Shown here piece after piece: positions 43,898-52,165 of a stretch of 64,000 nucleotides of DNA; position 1 is the first letter of the stretch; each line of letters starts with the position of its first letter. The notes below the pieces were generated by a model that had not been told where the DNA came from, did no database searches, and was given only the letters and a program-made list of their open reading frames with translations. Position numbers and translations under genes: made by a program. This DNA is from CAYTBN01 sp964542165. Lineage in GTDB: Bacteria > Myxococcota_A > UBA796 > UBA9615 > CAYRNR01. The DNA is taken from NCBI GenBank assembly GCA_964542165.1, contig CAZITQ010000012.1:10710-74709 (forward strand). Direction: 5' to 3'.

Positions 43898-45796
43898 ATG
43901 AGCGAGACGAGGACCGAGACCCTCCTGGGCAACCTGGTGCTGGCCCGCGGCCTGGTGGAGGCCGGCTGCCAGGTGGCGTGTTCCTACCCGGGCACGCCGA
44001 GCAGCGAGATCCTCCCGGGTGTCGTGCGCTTCGCCAAGGAAGAAGGGCTGAACATCTACACCGAGTGGTCGGTGAACGAGAAGGTGGCGTTCGACAACGC
44101 CCTGGCCGCCTCCTGGGCGGGCAAGCGATCGGCCACGATCATGAAGCAGGTGGGCCTCAACGTGGCCGCCGACTCCCTGCTGTCGGCCGCCTACACCGGC
44201 GTGCTGGGCGGCATGTTGATCGTATCCGCCGACGACCCGGGCCCCCACTCCTCCCAGACCGAGCAGGACACCCGCTGGATGGCCCACTTCGCCAAGGTGC
44301 CCGTGTTCGATCCCTCGGATCCGGACGAGGGCCGGGCGATGATCGAGGCGGCCTACGAGCTCAGCGAGCGCCACCGGGTCCCGGTGATCATCCGGCCGGC
44401 GATCCGTGTCTGCCACGCCATCCAGTCCATCGACTTCCGCCCGGTCGACGACGCCTACCCGAAGGCAAACTTCCCCCGCGACGTGGGACGCTGGGCCGCC
44501 ACGCCGCGCTTCCGGCGCATACTGCACCAGGAACTCAACGACAAGCTGGCGACCCTGGCCGATGAACTCTGCCGACTGGAGCCCTTCAACCGGGCCGAGA
44601 ACCTCCCGGCCGACGGCGAGCGTCGCCCCCTGGGGGTGATCGCCGGCGGTGTGCCCTACGCCAACCTGGTCGAGTGGCTCGACGAGCAGGGCCTGCGGGA
44701 CCAGGTGCCCGTACTCAAGCTCGGCGTCCCGTACCCCTTCCCCGAGGCGCTGGTGAACGAGTTCGTCGGCCGCTTCGAGCGGATCCTGGTGCTCGAGGAG
44801 CCGGACTCGCTGATCGAGACCCTGCTCGCGGACCGGACGCGGGCCCTCGGGCGGATGTCGGGCCACGTTCCGGACTGGGGGGAGATGACGCCCGAGCGCC
44901 AGGCCGAGGCCATCGCGCCGATCCTGCAGGAGGCCGGCGTCCCCGTGGAGGTGACCGCCCGGACCGAAGCCGAGACGGCGATGGAGGCCCTGAACCTCCC
45001 GGTCCGTCCGCCCACCCTCTGCCCCGGCTGCCCCCACCGCTCGGCGTTCCACGCCATCCGCAAGGTCTTCAAGGGACGCAAGTCGATCTACACCTCGGAC
45101 ATCGGCTGCTACACCCTCGGCACCAACCTCGAGGCGGTGGACACCTGTCTGGACATGGGGGCCGGCATCACCCTGGCCAGCGGCTTCGCCCAGGCCTACG
45201 CCCTGGACGACACCCACCAGCCGGTCGTGGCCACCATGGGGGACTCGACCTTCTTCCACTCCGGTCCCGCGGGGCTGCTCAACGCGGTCTACAACCGGGC
45301 CCGGATGGTGCTGGTGATCCTGGACAACGACATCACCGCGATGACGGGCATGCAGCCCACCCCGGGTACCGGCGGCCTCGCCAACGGCGAGCAGGGCGCC
45401 AAGATCCCCCTGGAGCGTCTGGTGTCCGGGTGCGGGGTGGACTTCATCGAGGTGGTCGACCCCTACGACCACGGAGCGTTCACCGACGTCCTGGAGCGGG
45501 CCGACGCCTACGTCCGCGGTGACGAGGGCACGGTGGCGGTGGTCATCGCCCGCCACCCCTGCGTGCTCTACGACCGCCAGGGCCCCATCGCCCACCTGGA
45601 CGTGGACCAGGACCTGTGCAACGGCTGCTACCTCTGCGTCAGTCACTTCGAGTGCCCCGCCATCGTCCCGCAGAACCCGGACGCGGCGCGCAAGAAGGAC
45701 CGCTACGTGACCATCGATCGCAGCCTGTGCGTCGACTGCGGCACCTGCGCGCCCAGCTGTCCCAAGGGCGCCTTCGTGCCGGTGGAGGAGTCATGA
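43898..45796 (+). CDS. iorA: Indolepyruvate ferredoxin oxidoreductase alpha subunit
   Basis: 632 residues, typical IorA length. Thiamine-diphosphate motifs are visible ('GDSTFFHSGPAGLLNAV' and 'LDNDITAMTGMQPTPGTGG'), with 'LCPGCPHRSAFHAIRKVF' before them. The C-terminus is a 2x[4Fe-4S] ferredoxin domain: C-NG-C-YL-C-VSHFE-C and C-VD-C-GT-C-APS-C. With the beta subunit it oxidatively decarboxylates aryl 2-oxoacids such as indolepyruvate or phenylpyruvate to acyl-CoA, reducing ferredoxin. The stop overlaps iorB (ATGA). Placement beside a molybdenum hydroxylase suggests amino-acid or aromatic compound oxidation. The ATG 43898 is preceded by a GAAGGGG stretch seven bases before it. Confidence 0.93.
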   Translation: MSETRTETLLGNLVLARGLVEAGCQVACSYPGTPSSEILPGVVRFAKEEGLNIYTEWSVNEKVAFDNALAASWAGKRSATIMKQVGLNVAADSLLSAAYTGVLGGMLIVSADDPGPHSSQTEQDTRWMAHFAKVPVFDPSDPDEGRAMIEAAYELSERHRVPVIIRPAIRVCHAIQSIDFRPVDDAYPKANFPRDVGRWAATPRFRRILHQELNDKLATLADELCRLEPFNRAENLPADGERRPLGVIAGGVPYANLVEWLDEQGLRDQVPVLKLGVPYPFPEALVNEFVGRFERILVLEEPDSLIETLLADRTRALGRMSGHVPDWGEMTPERQAEAIAPILQEAGVPVEVTARTEAETAMEALNLPVRPPTLCPGCPHRSAFHAIRKVFKGRKSIYTSDIGCYTLGTNLEAVDTCLDMGAGITLASGFAQAYALDDTHQPVVATMGDSTFFHSGPAGLLNAVYNRARMVLVILDNDITAMTGMQPTPGTGGLANGEQGAKIPLERLVSGCGVDFIEVVDPYDHGAFTDVLERADAYVRGDEGTVAVVIARHPCVLYDRQGPIAHLDVDQDLCNGCYLCVSHFECPAIVPQNPDAARKKDRYVTIDRSLCVDCGTCAPSCPKGAFVPVEES

Positions 45797-46362
45797 GCGA
45801 CCAGGGAATGGGCCAGTACCTGATCGCCGGCGTGGGCGGCCAGGGGGTGGTGACGGCGGCGTCGGTGCTCTCGCGCACGGCCACCAACCTGGGCTTCCGG
45901 GTCCTGGGCTCGGAGACCCATGGCATGAGCCAGCGGGGCGGATCGGTGGTCTCCCACTGGAAGGTGGGCGACTTCGCGGCGCCGCTGATTCGCAAGGGCG
46001 CGGCGGACTGCCTGGTCGCGTTCAATGCCGTGGAGGGCTACCGCAATCTGGACTTCGTCCGCCCCGGGGGACGGGCGGTGTTCAACGCGCCGAACGCCGA
46101 GCTGCGGCCCGAGGTGACCCGCTACCTGGACGACCAGGGGGTGACCTGGCGGGCCTTCGACGCCCTGGCCGAGGTCGCGAAGGTCAAGCGGTACAAGTCC
46201 CTGAACCAGATGGTGCTGGGCTACGTGGTGGGGACCGGATGGTTCCCCTTTGCGGAACAGGACCTGCGGACCGTGGTGGAGAACTTCGGCAAGCCGCAGT
46301 TCCGCGAGGCCAACGTCTGGGCGTTCGAGCGGGGCGTCGAGATGGCCAGGGAGGACTCGTGA
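45793..46362 (+). CDS. iorB: Indolepyruvate ferredoxin oxidoreductase beta subunit
   Basis: 189 residues, the usual IorB size, overlapping iorA by four bases. The N-terminal glycine-rich 'YLIAGVGGQGVVTAASVLSR' is the hallmark of the gamma/beta 2-oxoacid oxidoreductase domain, and 'SETHGMSQRGGSVVSHWKVG' is the conserved second motif. It lacks iron-sulfur ligands, as expected. It completes the enzyme with iorA; the electron acceptor is ferredoxin. Its stop overlaps the GTG of the molybdenum-hydroxylase FAD subunit (GTGA), so all five genes from 43898 to 49962 are coupled. Confidence 0.93.
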   Translation: MSDQGMGQYLIAGVGGQGVVTAASVLSRTATNLGFRVLGSETHGMSQRGGSVVSHWKVGDFAAPLIRKGAADCLVAFNAVEGYRNLDFVRPGGRAVFNAPNAELRPEVTRYLDDQGVTWRAFDALAEVAKVKRYKSLNQMVLGYVVGTGWFPFAEQDLRTVVENFGKPQFREANVWAFERGVEMAREDS

Positions 46363-47222
46363 GTTCGTTCGTCTATCACCGACCGGCCAGCCTCGGCGAG
46401 GCGGTCGAGATGCTGCAGCAGGGACCGGCGCCGGCCTGCGTGCTCAATGGCGGTACCGACCTGATGGTCCAGCTCCGCGGCGGACGCCGCCAGGTGGGGG
46501 CGGTGGTGAGCCTGGTGGACATCCCGGGCCTGGACGCCCTCGAACCCCACGGCGACGGTCTGCGCATCGGCGCCCGGGTGACCCTGGGCCAGGCTCTGCA
46601 GAGCGACCTCGTGGCCGAACGGGCCCCCCTGCTCATCGACGCGCTGTGCCGGATGGGCAACGTCAACGTGCGCAACCGGGCCACGGTGGTCGGCAACATC
46701 TGCAACGCCTCCCCCGCCGGCGACACCGCCGGCCCGCTGCTGGCCCTGGGCACCGAGGTCGAGGTCTTCGGCCCCGCCGGGGAGCGCGTGGTTCCCCTCG
46801 CGGACTGGTTCACCGGCCCCGGCAGCAGCTGCCTGGCCGCGGACGAGCTGGCCGTGGCTCTGCGGGTGCCCCGCCAGCGGGGTGAGGGCCGCTACGAGCG
46901 CCTGGCCAACCGGCCCACGGCGGACTGCGCCGTGGCCTCCATCGGCTTGCTGGTGGACCGGGGCGCCGACGGCGCGGTGACGGCGGCCCGGGTGACCCTG
47001 GGCGCCGTGGCGCCGACCCCGTGCCGCAGCGCGACCGCCGAGGCGGCCCTGGTCGGCAACCCGTTGACCCCGGAGACCATCGCCGCGGCCGCCGATGGCG
47101 CGGTGACCGACGCCTCGGCCATCGACGACGTCCGCTGCTCGGCCTGGTACCGCTCGGAGATGGTGCGCAACCTGACCCGCCGGGGCCTGGAGGCGCTGGC
47201 GGGGGAGGGGGAAGCGGGATGA
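46359..47222 (+). CDS. FAD-binding subunit of a molybdenum hydroxylase
   Basis: 287 residues. The family pattern is that of CoxM/XdhB: 'FVYHRPASLGEAVEMLQ', 'VLNGGTDLMVQLR' (FAD pyrophosphate loop) and 'RNRATVVGNICNASPAGDTA'. The C-terminal domain ends in 'YRSEMVRNLTRRGLEAL'. It transfers electrons from the FeS subunit to an acceptor. It lacks the Cys cluster that gives 4-hydroxybenzoyl-CoA reductase HcrB its extra [4Fe-4S], and is shorter than HcrB, so a xanthine-dehydrogenase-like or other hydroxylase is more likely than HcrB. The GTG start overlaps iorB; its stop overlaps the next ATG. Confidence 0.9.
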   Translation: MSSFVYHRPASLGEAVEMLQQGPAPACVLNGGTDLMVQLRGGRRQVGAVVSLVDIPGLDALEPHGDGLRIGARVTLGQALQSDLVAERAPLLIDALCRMGNVNVRNRATVVGNICNASPAGDTAGPLLALGTEVEVFGPAGERVVPLADWFTGPGSSCLAADELAVALRVPRQRGEGRYERLANRPTADCAVASIGLLVDRGADGAVTAARVTLGAVAPTPCRSATAEAALVGNPLTPETIAAAADGAVTDASAIDDVRCSAWYRSEMVRNLTRRGLEALAGEGEAG

Positions 47223-47704
47223 AGCGGCCCATCACCCTGACGGTCAACGACCGGGTCTACGAGGTGAGCGTGGACGTGGACCGTCCCCTGCTCGAGGTCC
47301 TGCGCGAGGAGCTGGAGCTCACCGGGACCAAGTACGGCTGCGGCACCGGCGACTGCGGCACCTGCGTGGTCGAGGTGGACGGCAAGTCGGTCAACTCCTG
47401 TCTGATGCTGGCGGTGGAGGCCGACGGCAGCACCCTCCGCACGGTGGAGGGGCTCGCCCCCGGCGTGAACGAGCTGCACCCGATCCAGCGGGCCTTCATC
47501 GACGCCGGCGCGGTGCAGTGCGGCTACTGCACTCCGGGGTACCTGATGACGGCCGACGCCTTCTTGCGGGAGCACCCGGAGCCGACCGACGAGGAGATCC
47601 GCTCCGCCTTCGAGGGCAACCTGTGCCGCTGTACCGGCTACACCAAGATCCGCGAGGCCATCCTCGACGCCGCGCGGGCGTTGCGCGAGGAGGCCGGCCG
47701 ATGA
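47219..47704 (+). CDS. [2Fe-2S] subunit of a molybdenum hydroxylase
   Basis: 161 residues, standard CoxS-type length. The plant-type ferredoxin cluster uses C41, C46, C49 and C61 ('KYGCGTGDCGTCVVEVDG'). The second cluster uses C101, C104, C136 and C138 ('QCGYCTPGYLM' and 'NLCRCTGYTKI'). It passes electrons from molybdenum to FAD. All eight ligands are present. It is the middle of the three hydroxylase genes and overlaps both neighbours by four bases. No odd features. Confidence 0.94.
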   Translation: MKRPITLTVNDRVYEVSVDVDRPLLEVLREELELTGTKYGCGTGDCGTCVVEVDGKSVNSCLMLAVEADGSTLRTVEGLAPGVNELHPIQRAFIDAGAVQCGYCTPGYLMTADAFLREHPEPTDEEIRSAFEGNLCRCTGYTKIREAILDAARALREEAGR

Positions 47705-49962
47705 GCGAGTTCGTCAACGTCGGCAAGCGCACCCCCAAGAAGGACGTGCTGCCCAAGGTCACCGGCGCGGCCCAGTACCTGCAGGACCTGGAGCAGCCGG
47801 GGATGCTGCACGGCGCGGTCCTGCGATCGGGGATCTCCCGGGCGCGGATCGTCTCCATCGACACGAGCCAGGCCGAGGCTGCCCCGGGCGTTCGCAAGGT
47901 GCTCACCGGCGCCGACTCCGAGGGCATCGTCTTCGGCTTTGGCAAGGACAACACGCCCCTGAAGAAGGATCTCGTCCGCTGCCACTTCGACGAGGTGGCG
48001 GCGGTGGCCGCGGACACCGAGGCCCAGGCCCGGGCGGCGCTGGAGCTGATCGAGGTCGAGTACGAGGAGCTGCCCGGGGTGTTCAGCGCCGCCGAGTCCC
48101 TGGCGGACGGCGCTCCCGTGCTCCACGAGGGCCGCAAGAACCTGTTCACCAAGTACGACTACAAGCACGGGGATCTGGACGAGGGCCTCGCCGCCAGCGA
48201 CGAGGTCATCGAGATGGACATCCGGCTGCCCCAGCACTCGCCGGGACAGCTGGCGCCGTCGGGCTGCATGGCCGCCTTCGATCACGAGGGCCGGCTGACG
48301 GTCTGGACGCCCAACCAGGTGCCCTTCCTGATGGCCAAGGACTTCGCCGACGCCTTCGGCATCCCCGGCTCGATGATCCGAGTGATCCAGCCCACCATCG
48401 GCGGCTCCTTCGGCAAGGGCCTGGACACCCACACGCTGGACATGATCACCGTGCTGCTGGCCCGGGAGTGCGGCCGGCCGGTGAAGGTCGTCAACACCCG
48501 CGAGGAGGAGCTGCGGGTCTGCACCACCCGCCAGCCGTCCCTGGTCCACGCCCGGATGGGCATCACCCGCGACGGCCGGATCCAGGCCGTCGAGGTGGAC
48601 TTCCTGTGCGACCTCGGCGCCTACGTCTCGTGGGGCGTGGGCACGCCGGTGGTCAAGCTGGAGACGGTCGCGGCCCTGTACCGCATCCCCCACGCCCACA
48701 TGCGGGCGCGGATGGTCTACACCAACAACCCCTACAGCGGCGCCATCCGGGGCTACGGCAACCCCCAGGCGACCTTCATCCTCGAGTCGATGCTGGACGA
48801 GCTGGCCGAGCGGATCGGGATGGACAAGGTCCAGATCCGGATGCTCAACGCCAACGTGCCGGACAGCGAGACCCCCCAGGGGCTGCAGATCACGTCGTGC
48901 GGTCAGAAGGAGTGCATCGAGAAGGCCGCCGAGATGATCGGCTGGGGCCGGGAGCTGCCCGCGAACCACGGCATCGGCATCGCCGCGACCATGAACGTGG
49001 GCGGTGGGGCGCGGATCTACCGCTCGGACGGCTGCGGCTCCATCGTCAAGGTGGACGACTTCGGCAAGGTGACGCTGATCACCGGCACCACCGAGATCGG
49101 CCAGGGCTCGGAGACGGCCATGGCGCTGATCGTGGCCGAGGAGCTCGGGGTGCGGGCCGAGGACGTGTCGGTGGTCAACACGGACACCGACGTCAAACCC
49201 TGGGACGTGGGCTGCCACGCCAGCCGGACCACCTTCATCGGCGGCAACTCGGCGATCCTGGCGGCCCGGGAGGCCAAGGCCAAGATCCTCGAGTACGCCG
49301 CGGGCAAGCTCGAGGCGAGCCCCGACGAGCTGACCATCCGCGACCGGATGGTGTTCGTCACCGCCGATCCGGAGCGGGCGATGCCCATCTCCACCGCGGT
49401 GCGCAAGATGCACTTCCGCCCCGGCGGCAGCGGTGTGGTCGGCGAGGCGTTCTACGACCCGCCCAACCAGATGATGGACCGCCGGTTCTACGGGAACATG
49501 TCGGTGGCCTACGGCTTCGGCGCCCAGGCGGCCGAGGTCAAGGTCGATCCGGACACGGGCGAGGTGACCATCGTGCGGCTCGTGGCCGTCCACGACGCCG
49601 GGCGGGTGATCAACCCGCTGGCCGCCGAGGGCCAGATCGAGGGCGGCGCGGCCATGGGCATCGGTTACGGGCTGACCGAGGAGCTGCAGCTCGATCGCGG
49701 CCGGCTGCTGAACCCCAGCTTCCTGGACTACCGGCTGCCGTCCAACCAGGAGGTCCCCAAGATCGAGGTCGGCTTCGTGGAGACCGTGGACCCCAACGGC
49801 CCCTTCGGCGCCAAGGGCATCGGCGAGATGGGCCTGGTGCCCACCGCGGCGGCGCTGACGAATGCGGTCAAGGACGCGGTGGGGGTGCGGATGCGGCGGA
49901 TTCCGATGACGCAGGAGCGGGTGTACCGGGCGATCCAGGGGCTGGACTACATGGGGGATTGA
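47701..49962 (+). CDS. Molybdenum-cofactor subunit of a xanthine-dehydrogenase-family hydroxylase
   Basis: 753 residues, typical CoxL/XdhA length. Features include 'VTGAAQYLQDL' near the N-terminus, 'SGAIRGYGNPQATFILES', 'TGTTEIGQGSE' (cofactor-binding loop) and the likely catalytic E709 in 'GAKGIGEMGLVP'. The active-site loop near 'RVCTTRQPSL' lacks the VAYXCSFR motif of CO dehydrogenase, so CO oxidation is unlikely. It hydroxylates or reductively dehydroxylates a ring or aldehyde carbon. Aromatic acyl-CoA, purine and nicotinate-type substrates are all open. The hydroxylase is coupled to iorAB, an unusual pairing that hints at a shared pathway. Confidence 0.92.
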   Translation: MSEFVNVGKRTPKKDVLPKVTGAAQYLQDLEQPGMLHGAVLRSGISRARIVSIDTSQAEAAPGVRKVLTGADSEGIVFGFGKDNTPLKKDLVRCHFDEVAAVAADTEAQARAALELIEVEYEELPGVFSAAESLADGAPVLHEGRKNLFTKYDYKHGDLDEGLAASDEVIEMDIRLPQHSPGQLAPSGCMAAFDHEGRLTVWTPNQVPFLMAKDFADAFGIPGSMIRVIQPTIGGSFGKGLDTHTLDMITVLLARECGRPVKVVNTREEELRVCTTRQPSLVHARMGITRDGRIQAVEVDFLCDLGAYVSWGVGTPVVKLETVAALYRIPHAHMRARMVYTNNPYSGAIRGYGNPQATFILESMLDELAERIGMDKVQIRMLNANVPDSETPQGLQITSCGQKECIEKAAEMIGWGRELPANHGIGIAATMNVGGGARIYRSDGCGSIVKVDDFGKVTLITGTTEIGQGSETAMALIVAEELGVRAEDVSVVNTDTDVKPWDVGCHASRTTFIGGNSAILAAREAKAKILEYAAGKLEASPDELTIRDRMVFVTADPERAMPISTAVRKMHFRPGGSGVVGEAFYDPPNQMMDRRFYGNMSVAYGFGAQAAEVKVDPDTGEVTIVRLVAVHDAGRVINPLAAEGQIEGGAAMGIGYGLTEELQLDRGRLLNPSFLDYRLPSNQEVPKIEVGFVETVDPNGPFGAKGIGEMGLVPTAAALTNAVKDAVGVRMRRIPMTQERVYRAIQGLDYMGD

Positions 49963-49980
49963 GGGAGAAGAGGAAGAGAT

Positions 49981-50026
49981 CGGGCACGGGCACGGGCACG
50001 GGCACGGGCACGGGCACGGGCACGGG
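49981..50026. repeat. Seven-copy CGGGCA hexanucleotide repeat before maoC-like gene
   Basis: Seven perfect CGGGCA units plus a partial one lie 19 to 64 bases upstream of the MaoC-like start, directly before the ribosome site GAAAGGA. The left flank AGAGGAAGAGAT resembles that of the repeat at 50554. Confidence 0.93.
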
Positions 50027-50044
50027 TTCGGAAAGGATATTTCG

Positions 50045-50500
50045 ATGAGCTACGAGATGCAGGGCTGGTACTTCGAGGACTGGGAGGAGGGCTACGAGCT
50101 GTGGACCGCCTCCCGGACGGTCACGGAAGCCGACATCGCCGCGTTCGCCGGCGTCTCCGGTGACTTCAACCCGCTGCACACCAACGAGGTGTTCGCCGCG
50201 GCCACGCCGATGAAGACCCGGATCGCCCACGGCATGCTGGGCGTGGCCATCGCCACCGGGCTGGCCAATCAGACCCGGACGATGGAGGGCACGACCATCG
50301 CGCTGATGAGCCAGACCCTGAACTACAAGGCGCCGGTCTTCCCCGGCGACACGCTCACGCTGTGCCTCAAGGTCGCCAAGAAGAAGGCCTCCTCGAAGGG
50401 CGGCAAGGGCGTGGTCTGGTTCGCGATGAACCTGGTCAACCAGCGGGAAGAGACCGTCACCGACGGTGAGTGGGTCCTGCTGATGCGGGCCAAGGGCTAG
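50045..50500 (+). CDS. MaoC-family (R)-specific enoyl-CoA hydratase-like protein
   Basis: 151 residues with the hot-dog fold hydratase signature 'GVSGDFNPLHTNEVFA' (D40 and H45 as catalytic pair) and 'TRIAHGMLGVAIATGL'. MaoC-type enzymes hydrate trans-enoyl-CoA to (R)-3-hydroxyacyl-CoA. A ketoreductase-like SDR follows, so the two could interconvert enoyl, hydroxy and keto-acyl-CoA. The start is ATG 50045, behind GAAAGGA, with a hexanucleotide repeat upstream. It is separated from the Mo subunit by 82 bases, so it may have its own promoter or simply be the continuation of the operon. Confidence 0.88.
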   Translation: MSYEMQGWYFEDWEEGYELWTASRTVTEADIAAFAGVSGDFNPLHTNEVFAAATPMKTRIAHGMLGVAIATGLANQTRTMEGTTIALMSQTLNYKAPVFPGDTLTLCLKVAKKKASSKGGKGVVWFAMNLVNQREETVTDGEWVLLMRAKG

Positions 50501-50553
50501 CGAGGAATACATACGGGTCCGGTTCGGGCTCGGTCGTGTCCGGGAGAAGAGAT

Positions 50554-50587
50554 CGGGCACGGGCACGGGCACGGGCACGGGCACGGG
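50554..50587. repeat. Five-copy CGGGCA hexanucleotide repeat before SDR gene
   Basis: Five CGGGCA units plus CGGG lie 17 to 50 bases upstream of the SDR start, just before TGGAGGG. The left flank GAGAAGAGAT resembles that at 49981, so both the flank and the hexamers seem to have been duplicated, with copy numbers 7 and 5. Confidence 0.93.
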
Positions 50588-50603
50588 AAAATTGGAGGGA
50601 TCC

Positions 50604-51347
50604 ATGCGTTTGAATGACAAGGTCGCCATCGTGACGGGCGCGGGCAGCGGGATCGGCGCGGCCACGGCGAAGCGTTTTGCCGCCGAGGGCGCGGCGGTGG
50701 TCGTGGCCGACGTGGTCGACGATCAGGCCGCCGGGGTGGTCGCCGATATCGAGGGCGCGGGCGGCAAGGCCATCGCCTGCCACTGCAACGTGGCCGACAA
50801 GGCCGAGGTGGACGCCATGGTCGCCGCGGCCGTCGAGGCCTTCGGCACCGTGCACATCCTGGTCAACAACGCCGGCATCACCCGCGACGGCTTCGCGGTC
50901 AAGCTGACCGAGGAGAAGTGGGACGCCGTGATCGACGTCAACCTCAAGGGCTCGTTCCTCTGCGCCCAGGCGGTGATGCCGATCATGAACGAGCAGGGAT
51001 GGGGACGGATCATCTCGACCTCGTCCATCGGCGCCGACGGCAACATGGGCCAGACCAACTACGCCGCCTCCAAGGCCGGCATCGTGGGCCTGACCCGCAC
51101 CCTGGCGCTCGAGGGCGCCCGCAACAACGTGCTGGTCAACTGCGTGTCCCCCGGGGCCACCGAGACCCAGATGTTCGCCGGCGTGCCGGACAAGGTCGTG
51201 CAGTTCATGCTCAGCCGGATCCCCCTGCGGCGCCTGGCCAACCCCGACGAGATCGCCAGCGTCCACACCTTCCTGGCCAGCGATGATGCCAGCTACATCA
51301 CCGGCCAGAACATCGCCGTCGACGGCGGCGCGCTGATCGGAATCTGA
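50604..51347 (+). CDS. Short-chain dehydrogenase/reductase, FabG-like
   Basis: 247 residues from ATG 50604, behind TGGAGGG. NAD(P) binding is shown by 'TGAGSGIGAATA' (residues 11-22), with 'NNAGITRDGF' further on. Catalytic residues are S140, Y153 and K157 in 'STSSIGADGNMGQTNYAASK'. The acidic 'VADVVDD' after the second strand suggests NAD rather than NADP. The likely reaction is 3-oxoacyl (CoA or ACP) reduction or the reverse. It follows the MaoC-like gene, and the two form a plausible hydration/oxidation pair. No odd features. Confidence 0.93.
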   Translation: MRLNDKVAIVTGAGSGIGAATAKRFAAEGAAVVVADVVDDQAAGVVADIEGAGGKAIACHCNVADKAEVDAMVAAAVEAFGTVHILVNNAGITRDGFAVKLTEEKWDAVIDVNLKGSFLCAQAVMPIMNEQGWGRIISTSSIGADGNMGQTNYAASKAGIVGLTRTLALEGARNNVLVNCVSPGATETQMFAGVPDKVVQFMLSRIPLRRLANPDEIASVHTFLASDDASYITGQNIAVDGGALIGI

Positions 51348-51380
51348 TCGGACGAACCCAACGACCGAGGAGGAGGGGCC

Positions 51381-51665
51381 ATGGCCCGCAAGATCCTGTG
51401 CGCGTTGATCACCGTCGGAGCGCTCGTCGTGATGAGCGGTTCGGATTGCTCGAGCCCCTGCGAGATGTACTGCCAGCAGCAGGCCGATTGCTGGGAGGAC
51501 CTCTACGCCGGCGACTGGGAGTACACGGGCTACCTGGACGGCGAGGAGTTCTACGAGGAGTGCATGGACTTCTACGACATCGGCGGCGGCCCGGGCATCG
51601 ACCGGGCCGAGAACAACGCCTGCAAGGTCGCGCTGAGGGTGTTCGACCTCGACCTCTGTTCCTGA
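51381..51665 (+). CDS. Small Cys-rich secreted protein
   Basis: 94 residues from ATG 51381, behind GGAGGAGG. The N-terminal hydrophobic segment (5-19) is followed by eight Cys residues in the mature part ('DCSSPCEMYCQQQADCW', 'EECMDF', 'NNACKVA', 'DLDLCS'), indicating an extracytoplasmic disulfide-rich fold. The type resembles the small Cys-rich protein at the far right of the window (63609-63932). No enzymatic motif is seen. It lies 33 bases after the SDR gene and may belong to the same transcript or have its own promoter. Function unknown. Confidence 0.68.
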   Translation: MARKILCALITVGALVVMSGSDCSSPCEMYCQQQADCWEDLYAGDWEYTGYLDGEEFYEECMDFYDIGGGPGIDRAENNACKVALRVFDLDLCS

Positions 51666-51688
51666 CCCCATAGCTCCGGGAAACGCAC

Positions 51689-52153
51689 ATGGCCCGCCGA
51701 AGCGCCAGTGTCTGGGGCCTGCTCTTCGTCTGCGCCGGCCTGGTGTTCGCGATCCTGCCGTTCACCCTGGGGTGGATCATCGGCCTGAGCACGATGGCAG
51801 TGGACGCTGTGGGCCTCGGCGGCGGCACCCGGGTCATGGGCGGTCCCGACGTCAACAGCCCCTTCGTGGCCTCGTTCTGGGTCTTCTTGCTGTTCGGCGT
51901 GCCCTCGCTGGTGAGCGTGGGCTTCGGCCTGAGGGTCTCGGCGGACAGCAGCTTCAGCTTCGACCCGCGCGTCGTCCGCGCCGCCAGCACCGTGTCCGTG
52001 ATCCTGTCGCTGATGGCGGCCGTGGCGGTGTTCTTCGCCCTCGGGACGGCCTACCCGCCCCATCCCACCGCGGTCCGGCTGCTGCTGGCCCTGCTGACCG
52101 CGCCTGCCGCCTTCGTGCTCACCTGGCCTGTGGCCTACGCCAGCAACGCGTGA
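51689..52153 (+). CDS. Small integral membrane protein of unknown function
   Basis: 154 residues, ATG 51689. Four hydrophobic segments at about 9-32, 60-80, 97-118 and 125-148 give a four-pass membrane protein. Loops are short with few charged residues ('RVSADSSFSFDPRVVR' is the longest). No heme, metal or transport motif is recognisable. It is 23 bases after the small Cys-rich gene, so they may be co-transcribed. It converges on the reductase gene 12 bases downstream. A paralog or partner is not seen in the window. Confidence 0.68.
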   Translation: MARRSASVWGLLFVCAGLVFAILPFTLGWIIGLSTMAVDAVGLGGGTRVMGGPDVNSPFVASFWVFLLFGVPSLVSVGFGLRVSADSSFSFDPRVVRAASTVSVILSLMAAVAVFFALGTAYPPHPTAVRLLLALLTAPAAFVLTWPVAYASNA

Positions 52154-52165
52154 CCGCCGGTCGAG

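Noticed and set aside
46359..47222. 4-hydroxybenzoyl-CoA reductase HcrB
   Set aside because: The protein is shorter and lacks the extra [4Fe-4S] Cys cluster of HcrB.
47701..49962. CO dehydrogenase large subunit
   Set aside because: The active-site motif VAYXCSFR is absent; the sequence fits a xanthine-dehydrogenase-family hydroxylase instead.
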